Source: Spongiibacteraceae bacterium UBA5047
GTDB taxonomy: Bacteria > Pseudomonadota > Gammaproteobacteria > Pseudomonadales > Spongiibacteraceae
Assembly: GCA_002415025.1 (NCBI GenBank)
Contig: DIBR01000011.1
Span: forward strand, 93,702-157,701
Direction: 5' to 3'
Length of the DNA: 64,000 nucleotides
Below, piece after piece: positions 7,407 through 15,667 of the stretch. The translations under genes were made by a program, and so were the position numbers. The notes beneath the pieces were generated by a model that was given only the letters and a program-made list of their open reading frames with translations, was not told the DNA's origin and searched no databases. Numbering within the stretch: the stretch's first letter is position 1; each line of letters starts with the position of its first letter.

Positions 7407-8577
7407 ACGAATTGACCCGAGAAAAAACGCCGGCTTGCCGAAGCGCTGGCGACACCGCGACGGTGCTTATTACTACCGCCCAGCAGAATCAGTACAGCAT
7501 TTGTGGGATGGCAAATCTGAGTTAAAGCTCGGCAACACGCTCGACGAAGCGCACAAGGCATTCAACGCCCGGCAAATTTCGGTTAGCGGAGTTCGGACAA
7601 TTCGCGATCTGGCTGACGAGTACGAGCGAGAGATTGTGCCGCTTAATGCTCCGCCAACCCAGAAATCCTATCGCTACTGCCTCAGGTTCATTCGTGATGG
7701 CTTGGGACACATCGAAATGCGAACACTCGATACTGACGAGATCAGAGAGTTTCTGATTGCTATCGCGAAGTCATACAGCGTCCGACAAGCAAGCTTAGTC
7801 CGCGGCGTCTTGTCTCACATGTACTCGTATGCAATTGAGCATAAATTGTACAACGACAAGCACCCGATCAAGCTGAACGAGCGCGTACCGACGTTTAGGA
7901 GCGAAGGCTGGAAACTTCACGGCATCAAAAAGCTTGAAGATCGAGACAGGTATGTAGACGACAGCGAGCTCGCTGCAATTTACTCAATCGCTAACCCGGT
8001 GATCAAAGCATACCTGCCGCTGCGTCTAACCCTGGGTCAGCGTGTCGGCGACATTCTGCAGATCAAGCTCAGAGATATCACAGATGAAGAGATTCGAGTG
8101 AAGCAGAGCAAAACAAACCAGAAGATCGCATTCAAGTTCAAGAATCCTGACGGTACGGAGAATGGGCTGAGGGCGCTTGTAGAGGATGCTTACGCCGCTT
8201 GCAGGAAGAAAGGGCCTAGGGCAAAGCCATTCGCGGTGGAGCCTGACCACCTGTTCTGCAATCGAAAAGGCCGTACTTACTACAACTACAAAAAGCACTC
8301 GCACAGCGGCTGGGACAGCTCATGGCAGCGACTTATGCAGAAAGCCAGGGAGAAAGGACTGATCAGCGCGGAGAAGGCTGAGAGATTCACTGATCACGAT
8401 CTTCGAGCGAAAGCGGGCTCTGACGCAGTGAGCTTGCAAGACGCACAGCGGCTCATGGGTCACACCAACGCAGAGATGACGAAACGAGTTTACCGACGCA
8501 AAGGCGAAACCGTGAACCCGCTTGTCAGCGAGCTCTGGAGCAAGATCAGCAATGACAATATCAGCGATGGAAATTGA
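7396..8577 (+). CDS. int: Tyrosine recombinase/integrase
   Basis: The 393-aa phage-type integrase catalyses site-specific insertion and excision of the element. It has an N-terminal DNA-arm domain, a core-binding domain (about 68-165) and a catalytic domain (about 185-370). The catalytic residues are Arg216 (GQRVGD), His334 and Arg337 (HDLR), His356 (GHT) and the nucleophile Tyr366 (VYRR). The gene points at the 3' end of tRNA-Lys 170 bp away, the usual layout for tRNA-targeting elements. Transcription comes from the consensus promoter at 7019. All catalytic residues are present, so the enzyme looks functional. Confidence 0.93.
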   Translation: MARKRIDPRKNAGLPKRWRHRDGAYYYRPAESVQHLWDGKSELKLGNTLDEAHKAFNARQISVSGVRTIRDLADEYEREIVPLNAPPTQKSYRYCLRFIRDGLGHIEMRTLDTDEIREFLIAIAKSYSVRQASLVRGVLSHMYSYAIEHKLYNDKHPIKLNERVPTFRSEGWKLHGIKKLEDRDRYVDDSELAAIYSIANPVIKAYLPLRLTLGQRVGDILQIKLRDITDEEIRVKQSKTNQKIAFKFKNPDGTENGLRALVEDAYAACRKKGPRAKPFAVEPDHLFCNRKGRTYYNYKKHSHSGWDSSWQRLMQKAREKGLISAEKAERFTDHDLRAKAGSDAVSLQDAQRLMGHTNAEMTKRVYRRKGETVNPLVSELWSKISNDNISDGN

Positions 8578-8695
8578 GAAAATGCTGACAGCTACAACGA
8601 CGCTTTTATGCCGCAAATTAACTCAAAAACTGGCTTCCTGGGAGTCCAGGGAGCTAATTTCGTGGGGGGAGGCTCAGACCGTGGGGGAAACATGC

Positions 8696-8736
8696 AAAAA
8701 CAGCCACCCCGGGATTACCGTAAGTGACTGTTTTTT
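8696..8736. terminator. Bidirectional terminator between integrase and tRNA-Lys
   Basis: AAAAACAGCCAC (8696-8707) and GTGACTGTTTTT (8724-8735) form a 12-bp stem with one mismatch, flanked by an A-run and a T-run. It can end both integrase transcripts and the leftward tRNA-Lys transcript. Confidence 0.65.
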
Positions 8737-8745
8737 AAGGGATTT

Positions 8746-8821
8746 TGGTGGGTCGTGCTGGATTCGAACCAGCGACCAATTGGTTAAAAGCCAACTGCTC
8801 TACCAACTGAGCTAACGACCC
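8746..8821 (-). tRNA. tRNA-Lys (anticodon TTT)
   Basis: The minus strand folds into a standard 76-nt cloverleaf including an encoded CCA (8748-8746). The acceptor stem pairs GGGTCGT with ACGACCC, the D-arm carries AGCTCAGTTGGTAGAGC, the anticodon loop is CTTTTAA and the T-arm contains GGTTCGAATCC. The 3' end faces the integrase and is the attachment site of the element; the gene is left intact. Confidence 0.96.
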
Positions 8822-8836
8822 TTAAAGAAGGCGCAT

Positions 8837-8864
8837 ATAGTACGGATTTTCGGAGAAAAAACAA
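8837..8864 (-). promoter_or_regulatory. Probable tRNA-Lys promoter
   Basis: On the minus strand TTGTTT (8864-8859) and TACTAT (8842-8837) are spaced by 16 bp and followed by a GC-rich discriminator (GCGCC), as is usual for stable-RNA promoters under stringent control. The hexamer matches are moderate. Confidence 0.45.
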
Positions 8865-9050
8865 GTGGATCGGCCAATAAAATTCAGACAATTTGGCAGT
8901 GTCGTGGCACCTCGGCCCGCAGTGGCGATATTGGCCGAAAACGCGGCATCTAACCGGATAGTAATATCGCTGTTGCACCTCTTGCTTGTAAATTAGCCCG
9001 TATAAACACCCTGCTTGGCACAACAAATCAATAATAACAGGCACTATTCC

Positions 9051-11549
9051 ATGGGCTTCGTGTTACCGCGCTCCACCTCTCTCGTTCTCGTATTTGCCGC
9101 GACAATTACCGCCGATTTTGCTCAGGCGCAACTTGAGGAGGTGATTGTCACCGCCAGACGGCAGGTTGAAAACCTGCAGGAAACGCCCGTTGCGGTATCG
9201 GCACTCAGCGAGTCTGCCTTGGTTGAAGCCGGAATATCGACCATCACTGGCGTAAAGCAGGTGGTGCCAAGCCTGCAAATCACGACCAGCGGCGGCAAGG
9301 TACCAACCGTTTATATCAGGGGTGTTGGCCAGCGCGCTGATCGCGCTGATCTGGATCCGGGGGTAGGCCAGTACCTCAACGGGATATTTATCCCGCGCAC
9401 CGACAGTGCCCTGCTTGACGCGGTCGATGTCGCCAGCATTCAGGTTCTGCGCGGCCCGCAGGGCACGCTATTCGGCAAGAACAGCACGGGTGGGGCGATG
9501 CTGATCAGCACCAAACGGCCAGACCCACTGAGCAGTGAAATCACGGTTTCCGGCAAGTTGGGCCAGAACGGTCGCGAGGACCTAAAGCTCAGTGTCAATC
9601 AACCGGTGCTCGACAACCGGGCTGCCGTTCGGATGAGTCTGTTGCGCAAGCGCTATGACGGCTACCTCACCAACCCCGGCAGCGGCGATCAATACGGCGA
9701 CGAAAACCGTCTTGCGGCCACCGTGCGGCTGCTATTTGACATCAATGACAACGTCACGAGCGATCTGTTCGCCTTCTGGACCCGACAGGACGAAAATTCT
9801 GCAGGCCTTACCTGCCGGTTTCAGAACGACAACAATGTTCTGATGGGCGCCGCCGTTTTACCGGGTCAAAACCAGTTCGTGTCGATTGCTGATCGCTGCA
9901 AGACCAGCGAGCAGGTAGCGCGGCGCTATAAGGTGCTCAACAACCCCGAGGAAGCGAGCATTCAGCTGGAATCAACCATGCTTGCACTTACCCTTAACGG
10001 TCGCCTCGGTGATCTTGAGCTGGAAAGCATCACCGCCTGGAGCCACCAATACGATATAGAGCGCTACGAAGACCAGGACGGGGTTGATATGAATATCATC
10101 AGCCAGTCCGGGCCATTGTTATTCGATCGCATGCGCGCAAGTGGCATTGCGGTACCGGACGAAGATCGCCACCAGTACAGCCAGGAATTCAAGCTGACCG
10201 GTGCTAGCGACAACGAACAGCTCGAGTATACGCTGGGCTTGTTCGGCGCCTACGAAACGCTGAAAAACAGTCCGCGCGCGCGGGGGATTGGCCCCGAGGG
10301 GATATTCGGTCTCGATGCAGCCGATCTGGCTGGCCTGCTGGGCGGTTTCTCGCTCGGCATTCCGGCCAATAGCGCTATCGTTCCTCTGGTCTTGCCGGAA
10401 AACCTCGTCAGCGATTTAACCAACGTCAGCGCCGCCGCCTTCTCGCAAGTCAACTGGAATGCCAAGCCATGGCTACAATTAACAGCGGGGCTGCGCTACA
10501 CCTCGGAAGAAAAAACACGCCGCACCAAGGTCTACCAGACTGATCACAGCCGTTACGCAACTCTCCTGAACAACCGCCTGCGCGAGCGTGGCAGCCTCGC
10601 CAGCACTATTCATCTGGATGGAGGCATCTATAGCCCCATTCCGGTGAGCGATTTCCACCTTATAGGTCCCAAGCCGCCAACGCTGGTACTTGAACCCAGC
10701 CCATTGGAAGCCAAAAACCAGAAGCGTTTTAGCCAACTCACTCCGGCGCTCACAGCCACTTTCCTGGCCAACGATGAGTGGCTTGATTCGTTGGATATTG
10801 ATTCAGGGATGCTCTATTTGACCGCGAGCCGTGGCTTCAAGGCTGGCGGGCTGGACCTGCGCGGAACCGTCATTCAGCCCTTTGAGGCTGAACTGGTCGA
10901 CAATATCGAGTTGGGGACAAAGATCGACGCCCTTGATTCCCGGCTGCGAATCAACGCCGCGCTTTACCGAATGGCGTATACAGATATTCAGGTTACTGTC
11001 GCCGAAACGGCGGGCTTGACGCCCATCAACTACCTCACCAATGCCGGCGAAGCATTGATTCAGGGCGCCGAGCTGGAGCTAACACTGGCGCTTAAGCGCT
11101 GGCTCCTGCACCTGGCCGCAGGCTACACCGACGCAGATTATATAGACTATACGGTGGGTACGACCGAAGGCGACGAAGACCGCAGTGACGAACCCTTTCC
11201 GCTTGTTCCCAAATCCACGGCGTCACTGTCGATACAATACAGTCTCCGGACCGAAATCGGGGTGATCACCCCAAGACTTTTTTATTATTGGCGGGACGAA
11301 CTCTATACGGGCCAGGACGGTGACGGCCCCTTGTTCAGTACTACAACTATCAAGGCGCAAGGCGTTGTGGGCTTTCGTCTCAGCTATCTGTCACCCGATG
11401 AAAACCTTAGGCTCACAGCCTATGTGGATAACGCAACAGACGCCTTTTACTACGGCGGGGGCTTTGGCATCACGCGCTCATACGGTGCAGTACTGCACGC
11501 AGTCGCGCCGCCAAGGCGCTATGGGTTGGAGTTTCAGTACCGTTTTTAA
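9051..11549 (+). CDS. TonB-dependent outer-membrane receptor
   Basis: The 832-aa receptor imports a substrate across the outer membrane using TonB/ExbBD energy. A signal peptide (cleavage after AQA near residue 26) is followed by a TonB-box-like EEVIVTA segment, a plug domain with the conserved LRGPQGTLFGKNSTGG block, and a 22-strand-type beta barrel ending in the aromatic FQYRF. I choose the ATG at 9051. The frame stays open to a TTG at 9015, but those 12 residues would only lengthen the signal peptide. The family, common in marine gammaproteobacteria, does not reveal the substrate; no siderophore or sugar genes adjoin. It sits between tRNA-Lys and queC and converges on queC. Confidence 0.9.
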   Translation: MGFVLPRSTSLVLVFAATITADFAQAQLEEVIVTARRQVENLQETPVAVSALSESALVEAGISTITGVKQVVPSLQITTSGGKVPTVYIRGVGQRADRADLDPGVGQYLNGIFIPRTDSALLDAVDVASIQVLRGPQGTLFGKNSTGGAMLISTKRPDPLSSEITVSGKLGQNGREDLKLSVNQPVLDNRAAVRMSLLRKRYDGYLTNPGSGDQYGDENRLAATVRLLFDINDNVTSDLFAFWTRQDENSAGLTCRFQNDNNVLMGAAVLPGQNQFVSIADRCKTSEQVARRYKVLNNPEEASIQLESTMLALTLNGRLGDLELESITAWSHQYDIERYEDQDGVDMNIISQSGPLLFDRMRASGIAVPDEDRHQYSQEFKLTGASDNEQLEYTLGLFGAYETLKNSPRARGIGPEGIFGLDAADLAGLLGGFSLGIPANSAIVPLVLPENLVSDLTNVSAAAFSQVNWNAKPWLQLTAGLRYTSEEKTRRTKVYQTDHSRYATLLNNRLRERGSLASTIHLDGGIYSPIPVSDFHLIGPKPPTLVLEPSPLEAKNQKRFSQLTPALTATFLANDEWLDSLDIDSGMLYLTASRGFKAGGLDLRGTVIQPFEAELVDNIELGTKIDALDSRLRINAALYRMAYTDIQVTVAETAGLTPINYLTNAGEALIQGAELELTLALKRWLLHLAAGYTDADYIDYTVGTTEGDEDRSDEPFPLVPKSTASLSIQYSLRTEIGVITPRLFYYWRDELYTGQDGDGPLFSTTTIKAQGVVGFRLSYLSPDENLRLTAYVDNATDAFYYGGGFGITRSYGAVLHAVAPPRRYGLEFQYRF

Positions 11550-11555
11550 CAGAAC

Positions 11556-12236
11556 TTATTGATAGCGTGTGGGGTCTTCGACTCCTGCGGCATCAAAGCC
11601 CTGCCTGCGCAAAAAACAACTATCGCAGCGGCCGCAGGCCTGCCCCCCGTCATCCGCCTGATAGCAGGATACGGTTTGAGCATAATCAACGCCCAGAGCA
11701 ATACCTTTGCGAATGATGTCGGCTTTGCTGAGGTCAATCAGAGGCGTCACAACGCGCAGCCCTCCTCCTTCAACTCCTGCCTTGGTCGCCAGATTCGCCA
11801 GGGTCTCGAAAGCTTGAATGAAGTCAGGCCGACAATCCGGGTAACCCGAATAATCCACGGCATTCACGCCAATAAAAATGGACTCCGCACCCAGCACCTC
11901 TGCCCAACCCAGCGCTATGGATAGGAAGACCGTATTGCGTGCGGGCACATAGGTAACGGGAATACCGGGGGCATCGCTATGATCCGGGACCGCAATGTTC
12001 GCATCAGTCAAAGCCGAACCACCGATTGCGGTCAGATCCAGCGGAATCACCTTGTATTCAATTGCGCCGCTGATTTCTGCCACGTTACGGGCGGCGTGTA
12101 GTTCTGCCCGATGTCGTTGGCCGTAATCAAAGGCCAGAGCATAGCAGTCATAACCGTCAGCCCGCGCCATGGCCAGTACAGTCGCTGAATCCAGGCCGCC
12201 AGATACCAGTACAACTGCTCGTTTCTTATCCGTCAT
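11556..12236 (-). CDS. queC: 7-cyano-7-deazaguanine synthase QueC
   Basis: QueC (226 aa) converts 7-carboxy-7-deazaguanine to preQ0 using ammonia and ATP, a step toward queuosine in tRNA. The PP-loop SGGLDS is at 12-17, and the zinc site is Cys191, Cys201, Cys204 and Cys207. It starts 3 nt after the queE stop without a clear ribosome site, so it is probably translated by coupling. Length and motifs are normal. Confidence 0.97.
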   Translation of the reverse strand: MTDKKRAVVLVSGGLDSATVLAMARADGYDCYALAFDYGQRHRAELHAARNVAEISGAIEYKVIPLDLTAIGGSALTDANIAVPDHSDAPGIPVTYVPARNTVFLSIALGWAEVLGAESIFIGVNAVDYSGYPDCRPDFIQAFETLANLATKAGVEGGGLRVVTPLIDLSKADIIRKGIALGVDYAQTVSCYQADDGGQACGRCDSCFLRRQGFDAAGVEDPTRYQ

Positions 12237-12239
12237 AAT

Positions 12240-12896
12240 TCAGTGCCCCGGCTCGTCGTTCCAGAGCAATTTATGCAATTGCAGCTGAAAGCGGACCGGA
12301 AGGTTATCCTCGATTATCCAGTTAGCCAGTTCGGTCGCGTTAATTTGACCGAAGCTGGGAGAAAACAGCACCTGCCCAACCCGGGCGGCTAACTGCCGGC
12401 TATCCAGCTGAAACCTGGCCCACTCATAGTCGCTACGCGAGCAGATAACAAATTTCAATTGATCATGGTCTGTCAGCAGGTCGATATTGTCCCAGAGATT
12501 TTTTTCGCACTCAGCGGAATCCGGGGTTTTGATATCAACAATTCTGGCAACTCTGGGGTCGACAGCGCCGACAGGCATCGCTCCGCTCGTTTCCAGCGAA
12601 ACCTGATATCCGACATCACAAAGTGCTGTCAGCAAGGGAATGCAGGCGGGTTGCGCCAGGGGCTCACCGCCTGTCACGCAAATATAGCGCGGCGAATGCG
12701 CGGCCACCTGAGCCAGAATCTCTTGCTGCGAGCGCCGTTCGCCGCCGTGAAATGCATAGGCAGTGTCGCAATACTGGCAGCGCAGGGGACAGCCCGTCAG
12801 CCGTACAAAGACGGTCGGCAAGCCAACCGTGAGTGATTCACCTTGCAGGGAATAGAATATTTCGGTGATGCGCAGGCTGTTGTCAGATTCTGTCAT
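12240..12896 (-). CDS. queE: 7-carboxy-7-deazaguanine synthase QueE
   Basis: QueE is a radical-SAM enzyme that contracts the pterin ring of CPH4 to 7-carboxy-7-deazaguanine, upstream of QueC. The cluster motif C-x3-C-x2-C is Cys36, Cys40 and Cys43. I place the start at the ATG at 12896 (218 aa). An in-frame TTG at 12902 lies within the U-tract of the preceding terminator and cannot be a sensible start. It forms a two-gene unit with queC, as in Pseudomonas. Confidence 0.95.
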   Translation of the reverse strand: MTESDNSLRITEIFYSLQGESLTVGLPTVFVRLTGCPLRCQYCDTAYAFHGGERRSQQEILAQVAAHSPRYICVTGGEPLAQPACIPLLTALCDVGYQVSLETSGAMPVGAVDPRVARIVDIKTPDSAECEKNLWDNIDLLTDHDQLKFVICSRSDYEWARFQLDSRQLAARVGQVLFSPSFGQINATELANWIIEDNLPVRFQLQLHKLLWNDEPGH

Positions 12897-12900
12897 AGGC

Positions 12901-12925
12901 AAAAATCCCGGCTACAGCCGGGATT
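12901..12925 (-). terminator. Intrinsic terminator after cpoB
   Basis: On the minus strand AATCCCGGCT (12925-12916) pairs with AGCCGGGATT (12913-12904) and runs into TTTTT (12905-12901). It ends the tol-pal-cpoB transcript directly in front of queE, whose true start is therefore the ATG at 12896. Confidence 0.85.
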
Positions 12926-12960
12926 GGGAAGTTTTCAGGGAGGTGAATGATACCTGATCG

Positions 12961-13722
12961 TCAGAAATTGTCTTGCAGGAATTGCCGGGCAAACTTGATA
13001 GCCGAGCGATTGCTGTCACCATGCTTCTGGATCAGCTCATTCAGAATCTTCTTTGAAGCCGCTTTGTCGCCAGAGAGGAAATAGACCTTGCCCAGCTTGT
13101 ACATAGCGTCCGGTACCTTGCTGTGCTCGGGATACTTCTCCAGCAAAGACGAAAACGCCTGCTGTGCCGCCTTGAGGTCACGCGGCGTATTCACCAGCTG
13201 CAATTCTCCACTCCAGTACAGGGCGTTAGGTGCGTAGGCACCCTTGGGGTACTGTTTGAGGAATTGTTCAAAGCCCGCAATTGCCTGCGGAAATTGCTTG
13301 GCTTTCACCAATTCGTAAGCATTGCGGTAGGCATCAATTTCTTCCAGCGGGACTTTACTGCCCGTTGAGGAAGCAGATGAAGACGAGCCGGAGGACTTGC
13401 CTGACTTCGACTCACCGCCCCCACCTGACGCCATGCGGCGGTCAAGCTCGATATAACGGTCAAGGCTTTGCTGCTTCAAGGTTCGCAACTGATGGCCCTG
13501 CTCTTCAACGGCACCACGCAATTCCATCACCTCTTGTTGCAGGGTCTGGAGCTGCTGGTATATCTCCATTTGAAGGTTTTGTTCAGAAGGGATCGACTGC
13601 GCCGTTTGCCGCGACGACTCTTCGCGCGATGGCTTGCTGGCATCAAATATCGGTGCCTGGGCCCAAAGAAGTTGTGCCGACAGCATGGCTGCTGCCGGCA
13701 CAATGAGTTTTATGATGTGCAT
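12961..13722 (-). CDS. cpoB: Tol-Pal associated periplasmic protein CpoB (YbgF)
   Basis: The 253-aa protein coordinates outer-membrane constriction with peptidoglycan synthesis at the septum. A signal peptide ends at about residue 22 (LLWAQA). A trimerising coiled coil follows (about 45-95), then a Gly/Ser-rich linker (about 98-122), and three tetratricopeptide repeats fill 130-250. It starts 17 nt after pal and is followed by a strong terminator, so it closes the Tol-Pal operon. Confidence 0.94.
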   Translation of the reverse strand: MHIIKLIVPAAAMLSAQLLWAQAPIFDASKPSREESSRQTAQSIPSEQNLQMEIYQQLQTLQQEVMELRGAVEEQGHQLRTLKQQSLDRYIELDRRMASGGGGESKSGKSSGSSSSASSTGSKVPLEEIDAYRNAYELVKAKQFPQAIAGFEQFLKQYPKGAYAPNALYWSGELQLVNTPRDLKAAQQAFSSLLEKYPEHSKVPDAMYKLGKVYFLSGDKAASKKILNELIQKHGDSNRSAIKFARQFLQDNF

Positions 13723-13739
13723 ACTACGCTAACAACGGC

Positions 13740-14270
13740 TTACTTGAGTTCTACGCGTCGGTTTTCCGACCAGGCAGATTCACCCTGACCGAAAGACAGC
13801 GGACGCTCTTCACCGTAGCTCACGGTTTCGATGCGATAGCGCGAAATACCGTTGAGCACCATGTAGTCTGCAACCGCTTGTGCACGACGCTCGCCGAGTG
13901 CGATGTTGTACTCACGAGTACCGCGCTCGTCAGCGTGTCCTTCCAAACGGATGGTGCCAACAGAATCGCGCAGGCGGTCAATTTGTGCATCCAGATCGGC
14001 GCGCGCATCGGCGGTCAGTGACGACGAATCAAATTCGAAATAAAAGACCGAATTCAGATCAGCCATCTGCTCTTCTTCGGCCGCGGGCTCGTTCTGCTCA
14101 AAGCCTTGAGCACCTGCAGCACCGGAACCGCCGCTGACGGAACCATCAAAACCAGACAGTGATTGACCACTGTTAACTTCGCCGCCCTCTTCAACGTCGG
14201 TGCTCGAACAGGCTGCCAGCAGGACCGCTGAGAACACGACACCCAACATCTGCAAATTTTTGTTTTTCAT
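13740..14270 (-). CDS. pal: Peptidoglycan-associated lipoprotein Pal
   Basis: Pal (176 aa) anchors the outer membrane to peptidoglycan and binds TolB. The lipobox LLAAC places the lipidated cysteine at residue 21. A Gly/Ser/Glu-rich linker follows, and the OmpA-like peptidoglycan-binding domain covers about 72-176, with the diaminopimelate-binding GHADERGTREYN block. The 116-bp gap before it contains a minus-strand TTGACA (14361-14356) that could be part of a separate pal promoter, although its -10 partner is poor. Confidence 0.97.
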   Translation of the reverse strand: MKNKNLQMLGVVFSAVLLAACSSTDVEEGGEVNSGQSLSGFDGSVSGGSGAAGAQGFEQNEPAAEEEQMADLNSVFYFEFDSSSLTADARADLDAQIDRLRDSVGTIRLEGHADERGTREYNIALGERRAQAVADYMVLNGISRYRIETVSYGEERPLSFGQGESAWSENRRVELK

Positions 14271-14386
14271 GGAATTCCTCTATATTTTCCGAATGTTACT
14301 GCCTAGACAATACCACATTTGTTTAGTTCGACAGAATGTGATGCTTTGCGACGACTGTCAACGATAACTCGTGAAGTAGCCGACAA

Positions 14387-15667
14387 TTACCTTAAAAAGG
14401 GCGACCAAGCCGGTTCTCTTACATCGCCATACTCTGAGGGCAAGCGATACTGCACATTGCCGTCAATCGATACCGCAGCCAATACGCCACGACCATTGTA
14501 TTTGGTGGCGTACAGCAAAATACTGTTGTTAGGCGCCATACTCGGCGACTCATCCAGCGTTGTCTCTGTCAGGATCGATACGCGCCCGCGCTTTAGATCC
14601 TGCACCGCTATGTGAAACTTCCCGTCCACCCGGTGCACCATAACAATGCCTTGACCACCCGCCAGCACGCGACCGCGGGCGTTATAGTCGCCTTCGAAGG
14701 TCAAGCGCTGCACTCTTCCGGTCGCTACATCGACCTTGTAGATTTGCGGCTTGCCACCCCGGTCGGAGGTGAATATCAGCGACTTGCTGTCTTCCATCCA
14801 ATCCGGTTCGGTATCAATAGCAAAATGATTGGTTACACGCCGCAATACCTGCGACTTGATGTCCATCACGTAAATTTCCGGATTGCCGTCCTTTGACAAG
14901 ACCATCGCAAGGGACTTGCCGTCCGGCGACCAGGCCGGACTGCCGTTAATGCCGGGATAATTGGTGAGCTGGATGCGCTGACCGGTTTCCAGATTGTGCA
15001 GGTAAACCCCGGGACGCGTAGTCTCAAACGACACGTAGGCAATGATCTTGCCATTCGGCGACCAGCTCGGCGTCAAAATCGGCTCGCGCTGTTCCAGCAA
15101 AACCTTTTCACGGGCACCGTCTATATCGCTCATAACCAAGCGAAACATCTGCGCGTTGCCCTCTAGGCGGCGAGCGGAAACATACAGGAGTTTGGTGCCA
15201 AAAGCGCCTTTGATGTTTGTGATTTTTTCATAAATCCGGTCACTGATGGCGTGGGCGATATCCCGCACGTTGCTGCGCCCGCCGCTCTCATCGCCGCTCA
15301 TGATCTTGCGCTGCTGGTTGACGTCGAACAACGCGTAATTGGCGGCGTATCCCGTTTCGGTGGCCTTGGTTTGACCTATAACCAGATAATCCACGCCCAA
15401 AGCGCGCCAGTCGCGATAAAACACTTCCGCGTCGGTTTTGGGCTGGCTGAGCATATCTTCGCGTTTAAAGGGTTCAAATTGCCCGGAGCGATGCAAGTCG
15501 GAGCTGACAATCCCGGCGATATCATCCGGCAGGGCCACTCCCTTCTCCCATCCGAAGGGTACGATGGCTATCGAAACCGGCTTGTCACTTCCCCGGGTAA
15601 TTTCTATGGTCAACTCTGCCCTGGCCAGCGATGTGAACAGCAGCAGGCAGGCGATGAAAATCCTCAT
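14387..15667 (-). CDS. tolB: Tol-Pal translocation protein TolB
   Basis: TolB (426 aa) is the periplasmic partner of Pal. It has a signal peptide (1-17, cleavage after ARA), an N-terminal alpha/beta domain and a six-bladed beta-propeller with repeated SPDG/SPNG turns (about 195-420). Its start overlaps the tolA stop by 4 bp (ATGA), so the two genes are translationally coupled. Confidence 0.97.
   Translation of the reverse strand: MRIFIACLLLFTSLARAELTIEITRGSDKPVSIAIVPFGWEKGVALPDDIAGIVSSDLHRSGQFEPFKREDMLSQPKTDAEVFYRDWRALGVDYLVIGQTKATETGYAANYALFDVNQQRKIMSGDESGGRSNVRDIAHAISDRIYEKITNIKGAFGTKLLYVSARRLEGNAQMFRLVMSDIDGAREKVLLEQREPILTPSWSPNGKIIAYVSFETTRPGVYLHNLETGQRIQLTNYPGINGSPAWSPDGKSLAMVLSKDGNPEIYVMDIKSQVLRRVTNHFAIDTEPDWMEDSKSLIFTSDRGGKPQIYKVDVATGRVQRLTFEGDYNARGRVLAGGQGIVMVHRVDGKFHIAVQDLKRGRVSILTETTLDESPSMAPNNSILLYATKYNGRGVLAAVSIDGNVQYRLPSEYGDVREPAWSPFLR

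Larger units (their letters stand above)
1..8748. mobile_element. Right part of an integrative element inserted at tRNA-Lys (left end outside window)
   Basis: The segment carries a tyrosine integrase whose 3' end faces the 3' end of tRNA-Lys, a DUF4224 gene typical of phage/ICE integrase modules, a plasmid-type replication helicase, a phage-type phosphoesterase, a WYL regulator and unknown genes. To the right of the tRNA the sequence is ordinary core genome. The tRNA is intact, as expected when an element carries a copy of the tRNA 3' end. I found no second copy of that 3' end by eye in 1-8700, so the distal attachment site should lie left of the window. No capsid, tail or conjugation genes are visible, so the class (prophage, satellite, ICE or genomic island) is undetermined. 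Confidence 0.8.

Noticed and set aside
1..8748. Complete BREX, CBASS or toxin-antitoxin system
   Set aside because: Only the regulator resembles those loci; no recognised effector, nuclease or methylase is present in the window.
9015..9050. Upstream TTG start for the TonB receptor
   Set aside because: It adds polar residues before a good signal peptide that begins at the ATG at 9051.
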